Part shown: positions 60,484 to 64,000 of the stretch, one piece after another
How the letters are laid out: each line of letters opens with the position of its first letter
How positions within the stretch are numbered: position 1 is the stretch's first letter
Origin: Labrenzia sp. DG1229
GTDB taxonomy: Bacteria > Pseudomonadota > Alphaproteobacteria > Rhizobiales > Stappiaceae
Direction: 5' to 3'
Length of the DNA stretch: 64,000 nt
Assembly: GCF_000521215.1 (NCBI RefSeq)
Contig: NZ_KI928919.1
Coordinates: 499,442-563,441 of the forward strand
Notes under the pieces: model-generated
The model's database searches: none
What the model was told of the DNA's origin: nothing
Seen by the model: the letters and a program-made list of their open reading frames with translations, nothing else
Translations under genes and position numbers: made by a program

Positions 60484-61065
60484 TCAAGCGCTCTTGCGGG
60501 ACCTGAACAGCGCCAGACCACCAAGGGCCGACAGGAGAAGTACGGCGCCAGCTGGTAGCGGAACAACCGTGGCATGGACTGACCAGTATCCGTCTTCGAT
60601 GGGTGGCAAGCTGCCTGCTGTTGCATCGACCTGGAAGGAATGTGTTCCTGCTCCCAGAACGCCAAGCACGCTCGGTCCACCCGTCCCTGCGAAGCTGAAG
60701 GTATTTCCGCCCCAATTGAAATCACCGTCAAAAAGGCTACCGGCATGGGGTGCCCATCTAAAGGCGATTTTGTAGGCCCTATCCAGGGTCATGGTCCAGC
60801 CGTCTTTGAAGTTGGTGCTGCTCGCATGTCTGACGGTGCCGAAAATATGAGTATCGCCTACAAGGCTAAACGACGGATTCCCGGTTCCATTGCTGAAATC
60901 ATCGTACAAAGGTGTACCGCCCGGCGCCCACGGGTTAAGTGGTTTGGGACCATTTTCCTGAACGTTGCCGGATATATTGCCCGAAATCGGGGCCGCATTT
61001 GCTATTCCTGCGGTTGCCAAGGGGATAGCCACTGCTGCGGCCAATGCTAAGCCAAGAATTCTCAT
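60484..61065 (-). CDS. Second secreted VPLPA-CTERM sorting-domain protein
   Basis: 193 residues. Signal peptide MRILGLALAAAVAIPLATAG with cleavage near ANAA; the mature part is Gly/Ser/Asn rich (PISGNISGNVQENGPKPLNP). The C-terminus is the sorting signal VVPLPAGAVLLL, a hydrophobic span and FRSRKSA. It lies next to the exopolysaccharide cluster, as exosortase targets often do. The processing enzyme is not in the window. Confidence 0.87.
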   Translation of the reverse strand: MRILGLALAAAVAIPLATAGIANAAPISGNISGNVQENGPKPLNPWAPGGTPLYDDFSNGTGNPSFSLVGDTHIFGTVRHASSTNFKDGWTMTLDRAYKIAFRWAPHAGSLFDGDFNWGGNTFSFAGTGGPSVLGVLGAGTHSFQVDATAGSLPPIEDGYWSVHATVVPLPAGAVLLLSALGGLALFRSRKSA

Positions 61066-61299
61066 GTGAAGCTCCTACCAATACAAAAATCTGCCCCAAA
61101 TGTAAAAAAACCGAGTTTCCTTAGATGAAACTTTCTCTTTTCATGCGGAATATTAACATATTATTAACTCTAGGGAAATGTTCGCATTGAAATAAAAAAC
61201 ATTACAGAACAATAGGTTACATGTTTACCCTGCAATCTCTGCATTATCCGGTGAACGATCAAGCTTCAGGCGATATTTTTTCAGCGAGTCCGCTCTGGA

Positions 61300-61690
61300 G
61301 AAAATCGCCCCACACGCCTGGATGGCGTTGGTACACACCGGAACGCAATCTGTCGTTTCACCAGATGGCATTTGCCTGTTTTTCGCACGTCCACGACATC
61401 GCTCGCACTCAGCGAAACACAGGCACACGCATCTTGCGATCGACACGTTTCACCGTGTTGTGGTGCTTGTCGTCAACCTGGCCATAATCCTGACGGCGTG
61501 TGGCTGGCTGATGTTTCCGGCGGTCTCGTACTGCCGGTCAGACGCAGCAGGGTGATACCCACGAGATGATGGTTCGCAGTGACCTGCCCGACGCTCTTCG
61601 TCGGCGGCACGTTCGTTTCATTCCACCTCCCGCACGAGCAGATCCACCCAGCTGCGAACTGCAGTTGTTTACGATGCCCGTTGAAAGGTG
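61300..61690 (+). pseudogene. Decayed partial copy of the GT-C-like gene
   Basis: The stretch repeats, with many changes, the 3' half of the gene at 59169-60359. The best match is CTTGTCGTCAA followed by TGGCTGATG, in the same order in both; translated, VVVLVVNLAIILTACGWLMF corresponds to KALVVNLARTVQAYDWLML in the intact gene. After a stop and a frame change, LFVGGTFVSFHLPHEQI matches CIGGKFVTFPLPDDRI. Upstream, PGW at about 61318 may match the DHPGWW region. No frame runs through, so it is a relic of a tandem duplication. Exact limits are approximate. Confidence 0.7.
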
Positions 61691-61770
61691 ATCCAAGTTC
61701 TCAATCGGCCGCGCGAGGTCATGGAACGATTTGGACGCATTCGGAGCGCAACCTAACCCATCTGAAATCA

Positions 61771-61799
61771 AAAGGCCCGCTTGATCTGAGCGGGCCTTT
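61771..61799. terminator. Strong bidirectional terminator
   Basis: AAAGGCCCGCT (61771-61781) pairs with AGCGGGCCTTT (61789-61799) across a seven-base loop. A-run and T-run flank the stem on both sides, the classic two-way terminator. It ends the class III aminotransferase transcript from the minus strand. Confidence 0.9.
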
Positions 61800-61857
61800 C
61801 ACGTTGTTCTCCAACTGGCGGCGGCATGAAGCGCTCCGGCATCCGGCAGTCTGCCGG

Positions 61858-63321
61858 TTATCCCTTTTGCGACTTGATAAAGCCATTGACGATGCTGACG
61901 ATCCCCTTCGACAGGAGGTCATCAAGGGCGTCACAGAATGCGTCGACGTTCTCTGAGGTGCAGACCAGCGGCGGCTCGAGTCGGATCACATTTCGGTTGT
62001 ACTCGGTAAAGGCCACCAGGATGTCATAGTCCCTGAGAAGCTGCGCGCCGATAAATCCCGACAGCGATCCCTTCAGCTTGTCATCCAGAAGGGAAATCAT
62101 CGGTCTCAGCACTGCCGGCATCGTCTTGGAAAAGTCCTGGAACTCCAACCCCACCATCAGGCCCTTGCCGCGCACGTCCTTGATGATCTTCGGGTATTTT
62201 TCCTGAAGAGCCTTCAGACGGGAAATCAGATGGTCACCGACACGCGCGGCGTTCTCGATCAGGTCTTCATCGTAAAGAACATTCAGGCCTTCGATCGCGG
62301 TGATGCTTGCCTCGCCTATTCCACCGAAGGTGGCCTGGGCATGGATCATCGCCGTTTTCGGCGATCCGTAGGCCTTCATGTAGACCTCGCGTTTTGCGAT
62401 CATCGCTCCGACGGCGGCCTTGCCGGCGCCGAGAGACTTGGCCAGCGCAGTCACGTCCGGAACAACACCATAGTGTTCGAATGCATAGAACTTTCCGGTG
62501 CGGCCATAGCCGCATTGAACCTCGTCGGCGACCCAAAGGACATCGTGTTTGTCACACAGGGCCCGCACACCCTTCCAATAGCTTTCCGGGGCGGAAATGA
62601 TGCCGCCGCCGCCCTGGACCGTTTCCAGCACGACAACACCTATGTCCGGATCCGATTCAATTGCGCGGGTCAGAGCCTCCAGATCTCCAAACGGAACCTT
62701 GATGCGGTTCTCCACCAACTTGAAGTTGCCCTGGTAGAGGTCGGAGTCCGTGATTGACAAGACGCCCTTGGTCTTGCCGTGGAAGGAGTTCCCGGCGTGA
62801 ACGATCTTGCAGTTCGGCCGACCGGAGGCCCGTTCCGCGACTTTGACCGCGGCCTCCATCGCTTCTGACCCTGAAGACCCGAGAAACACCATGTCCAGCT
62901 CACCGGGAGAACAGGCTGCCAGGTTCTTTGCCAGCGCGGACGCGTATTGCGACAGAAAGGCAATCGCGATCTCGTGTCGACCTTCGTCCTGAAATTTCTG
63001 ACGGGCTGCAATCACGCGCGGATGGTTGTGACCGTGCGCCAGGGAGCCGAAGCCACCGAAAAAGTCCAGGATCTTTCGACCGTTCTGATCGACATAGTAC
63101 ATGCCTTCGGCAGTCTCGATCTTGACCTTGTGAAATCCAAGCAACTTCATGAAGTGAAACTGCCCCGGATTGATGTGCTCCTTGAAAAGATCTGCCATCG
63201 ACTGGGGATCAAGGGCCTTTGCCTCTTCGACCGTCAGAAGATCCGGCTTCGCGGTGTTCACGGGTTCGGCGTCGACATCGACTTCGGAGAATTCGGGGCG
63301 GATCGCGGTGTTCTGCAACAT
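61858..63321 (-). CDS. Class III PLP-dependent aminotransferase
   Basis: 487 residues. Cofactor phosphate region GSSGSEAMEAAVKVAERA, Asp266 in ADEVQCGYGRTG and Schiff-base Lys295 in TALAKSLGAGK; the N-terminal 60 residues are an extension before LGFHKVKIETAEGMYYVDQN. The group includes ornithine, putrescine and diaminobutyrate transaminases; sequence does not decide. Its start lies ten bases after the stop of an NAD-dependent epimerase-type gene, so the two are one operon, perhaps making an amino sugar or a modified small molecule. A strong terminator follows. Confidence 0.88.
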   Translation of the reverse strand: MLQNTAIRPEFSEVDVDAEPVNTAKPDLLTVEEAKALDPQSMADLFKEHINPGQFHFMKLLGFHKVKIETAEGMYYVDQNGRKILDFFGGFGSLAHGHNHPRVIAARQKFQDEGRHEIAIAFLSQYASALAKNLAACSPGELDMVFLGSSGSEAMEAAVKVAERASGRPNCKIVHAGNSFHGKTKGVLSITDSDLYQGNFKLVENRIKVPFGDLEALTRAIESDPDIGVVVLETVQGGGGIISAPESYWKGVRALCDKHDVLWVADEVQCGYGRTGKFYAFEHYGVVPDVTALAKSLGAGKAAVGAMIAKREVYMKAYGSPKTAMIHAQATFGGIGEASITAIEGLNVLYDEDLIENAARVGDHLISRLKALQEKYPKIIKDVRGKGLMVGLEFQDFSKTMPAVLRPMISLLDDKLKGSLSGFIGAQLLRDYDILVAFTEYNRNVIRLEPPLVCTSENVDAFCDALDDLLSKGIVSIVNGFIKSQKG

Positions 63322-63330
63322 CTGGAATTC

Positions 63331-64000
63331 CTATTCTGCAGGCTGGGCCGTGCCGTGGTCGACGCTGGGTCCGTCTTCTTTTTGTGTGCGATATTCGTCA
63401 TATGCGGCAATGAGCATGTCTTCGTCCCGATACGCAGGAACCCAGCCGAGATCGCGTTCGCCCTTTGAAACGTCCAAAACGCACATTTCATCAGCAATCA
63501 GGTATTGCTCGGGATCCATCAGGGGCAAATTGATCGCGTCCAGAAAATCGAGGGTCCGCTTCACGGCAAATCCCCATGTGGGCAGCAGGATCGACCTTGA
63601 ATTTGCGTGCTTGACCAGATCGCCGAGCAATTTCCTGACAGGTGGCGGATCAATGGAACCCAGATTGTAGGCCTGGTTCGGCACGCCTGCCTTCCAGGCC
63701 TTGTAGGCCGCATCCGCGCAATCATAGACCGAGATGAACTGGTAGGGGTTTTTCCCTGATCCGATCATGGGCACGGGCAAGTTCATGTCGATCAGCTTGA
63801 AGAGCTTGGTGAGGATACCGAGGCGGCCAGGACCGATGATAAGCCTTGGCCGGAAGAGCGTGATATTCATTCCGCGTTCCCGCCACTCGGCCGCCAGAAT
63901 TTCGGTATCCAGCTTCGACTGCCCATATTCGCCGAGCGGTGCGACGCGATGATCTTCTGTCATCGGAAACGTGACCGTATGGCCATAAACCATGTCGGTC
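63331..64000 (-). CDS. NAD-dependent epimerase/dehydratase-family protein, 5' part outside window
   Basis: The frame is open to the window edge and ends at 63331; 222 residues are seen. The extended SDR marks are the DMVYGHT strand and the catalytic YGQSK (Tyr-x-x-x-Lys), followed by FRPRLIIGPGRLG and SVYDCADAAYKAW. The N-terminal NAD motif must lie outside. The acidic/charged tail (TQKEDGPSVDHGTAQPAE) is variable. Operon partner of the aminotransferase. Substrate unknown, probably a nucleotide sugar or a ketone. Confidence 0.85.
   Translation of the reverse strand, partial: TDMVYGHTVTFPMTEDHRVAPLGEYGQSKLDTEILAAEWRERGMNITLFRPRLIIGPGRLGILTKLFKLIDMNLPVPMIGSGKNPYQFISVYDCADAAYKAWKAGVPNQAYNLGSIDPPPVRKLLGDLVKHANSRSILLPTWGFAVKRTLDFLDAINLPLMDPEQYLIADEMCVLDVSKGERDLGWVPAYRDEDMLIAAYDEYRTQKEDGPSVDHGTAQPAE

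Overview
The window reads as chromosomal DNA of a marine or host-associated alphaproteobacterium. The gene content and protein flavour resemble the Roseibium/Labrenzia group or a close Rhodobacterales/Hyphomicrobiales relative; this is inferred from gene families, not from a marker gene. It is gene dense with high third-position GC. I see no rRNA, tRNA, CRISPR array, IS element or phage gene.

Layout. 1-7.4 kb: the end of a small secreted protein, a LysR regulator, a subtilisin-like protease gene that appears frameshifted, a convergent secreted double trypsin-domain protease, small hypotheticals and a VPLPA-CTERM surface protein. 7.5-11 kb: a DUF1989-GcvT fusion enzyme divergent from a LacI regulator. 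11-33.5 kb: a large taurine locus. It holds tauABC, tpa and tauR, then an HTH-cupin regulator with a demethylation cassette (two paralogous FAD-GcvT dehydrogenases of 813 residues flanking a non-pyrrolysine MttB homologue), then xsc-ackA-soeABC and a GlxA-type AraC regulator. Three pairs of CTGG-type direct repeats, matching the known TauR site, sit before tauA/tpa, tauR and xsc. Together these genes can import taurine, transaminate it to sulfoacetaldehyde, cleave that to acetyl phosphate and sulfite, make ATP through AckA and oxidise sulfite to sulfate through SoeABC. The embedded cassette suggests that N-methylated taurines, or taurine betaine, may be the wider substrate range; this is the most interesting idea in the window.

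33.5-39 kb: a phosphodiesterase-like protein, an Hsp70 ATPase-domain protein, a DUF1905/Imm53 pair (Imm53 is an orphan immunity-type protein) and a PepSY/DUF2946 pair. 39-49.3 kb: corrin-ring genes (cobH, cobL, cobI, a cbiG-cobJ fusion, cobM, cobB, cobA, cbiD, cobK), in which anaerobic-type CbiD and CbiG stand among aerobic-type enzymes.

49.3-60.4 kb: a xanthan/acetan-like exopolysaccharide cluster with GumM-, GumH- and GumK-like glycosyltransferases, a Wzz-like protein with a degenerate kinase domain, polymerase, flippase, a secreted GH5 glucanase and a GT-C-like membrane protein. The priming transferase and outer-membrane exporter are not in the window. 60.4-64 kb: a second VPLPA-CTERM protein, a decayed copy of the GT-C-like gene, a class III aminotransferase and a truncated NAD-dependent epimerase gene that runs off the window.
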